Shown: positions 5,265 to 5,497 of the stretch, in pieces
How the letters are laid out: each line of letters begins with the position of its first letter
Numbering within the stretch: the stretch's first letter is position 1
Assembly (NCBI GenBank): GCA_017454075.1
Contig: JAFTDQ010000080.1
Coordinates: 1 to 5,497, forward strand
Reading direction: 5' to 3'
Origin: Clostridia bacterium
GTDB taxonomy: Bacteria; Bacillota_A; Clostridia; Oscillospirales; CAG-272
Length of the DNA: 5,497 nucleotides
Position numbers and translations under genes: made by a program
The notes under the pieces: generated by a model
What the model saw: only the letters and a program-made list of their open reading frames with translations
What the model was told of the DNA's origin: nothing
Database searches by the model: none

Positions 5265-5497
5265 TTAAATCGGCTTCTTTGCCAAATATAATACGTAGGT
5301 GTCGTAGAATTCTATCCTGTCCCCCGCTTCCAAAACCGCTTCTCTCAAACCGTTGAAGAAGAGGCTCTTATTCGGTTCCGAAAGATCGATATGATCGACG
5401 TGAGTGCCGCACAAAAACACGTATTCGTCCGCGGTGAGGACTCTCTTACCGTAAAACTCGCGTTTTTCAAAATCAACGTATCCGTAATTCACGGCGT
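5265..5497 (-). CDS. C-terminal end of an unidentified protein (truncated at right edge)
   Basis: The frame is open from the right edge to a TAA at 5267-5265, giving 77 complete codons. A GTG at 5492 is the only early start in view. It has no ribosome binding site in view, because only five bases precede it, and the frame continues beyond it, so it is probably an internal valine. The visible part is rich in aromatic residues (GYVDFEKREFYGK near the left, FYDTYVLYLAKKPI at the end) and has no signal or membrane segment. It includes the segment FLCGTHVDHIDLSEPN. I do not recognise a family. The gene lies 15 bases upstream of the cysteine-rich protein gene on the same strand with no terminator between them, so it is probably in the same operon. 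Confidence 0.7.
   Translation of the reverse strand, partial: AVNYGYVDFEKREFYGKRVLTADEYVFLCGTHVDHIDLSEPNKSLFFNGLREAVLEAGDRIEFYDTYVLYLAKKPI

Overview
The window looks like a chromosomal segment from an anaerobic, gut- or rumen-type member of the Clostridia (Firmicutes). This is an inference from GC-rich genes separated by AT-rich spacers, strong AGGAGG-like ribosome binding sites, Gram-positive-style exported proteins with Lys-rich signal peptides, and protein families common in such genomes. No rRNA, tRNA, CRISPR array, transposase or phage gene was seen.

Layout, left to right. (1) Positions 1-211, minus strand: the first 70 codons of an exported protein that runs off the left edge. A promoter-like region and nested inverted repeats lie in front of it. 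(2) 361-951, minus: a left-handed beta-helix O-acetyltransferase with its own promoter and ribosome binding site. (3) 952-1208: an AT-rich divergent intergenic region with a sigma-A-like promoter on each strand. (4) 1209-2866, plus: a two-gene operon of an Lrp/AsnC-type regulator and a class I PLP aminotransferase, joined by a TGATG stop/start overlap. It ends in a strong hairpin at 2880-2930 whose A- and T-tracts let it serve both strands. (5) 5497-3005, minus: an operon converging on the same hairpin. It holds the C-terminal end of an unidentified protein, then a 541-residue exported membrane protein with two DnaJ-like cysteine-rich modules and two copies of a ~94-residue domain, then a VanY-type (M15B) D,D-carboxypeptidase lipoprotein.

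How the genes may work together. The Lrp-type regulator and the aminotransferase probably form one amino-acid-responsive unit, with the regulator likely sensing an amino acid and controlling its own operon. The minus-strand operon points to the cell envelope: a zinc-dependent peptidoglycan peptidase is co-transcribed with a surface protein whose ectodomain is rich in CXXCXGXG motifs, normally seen in cytosolic DnaJ chaperones. This second unit is the most unusual part of the window. Its two genes overlap by 95 nt in different frames, and an in-frame A_AAA_AAG slippery heptamer lies just before the overlap. That raises the possibility of a programmed frameshift, or of a homopolymer sequence error.
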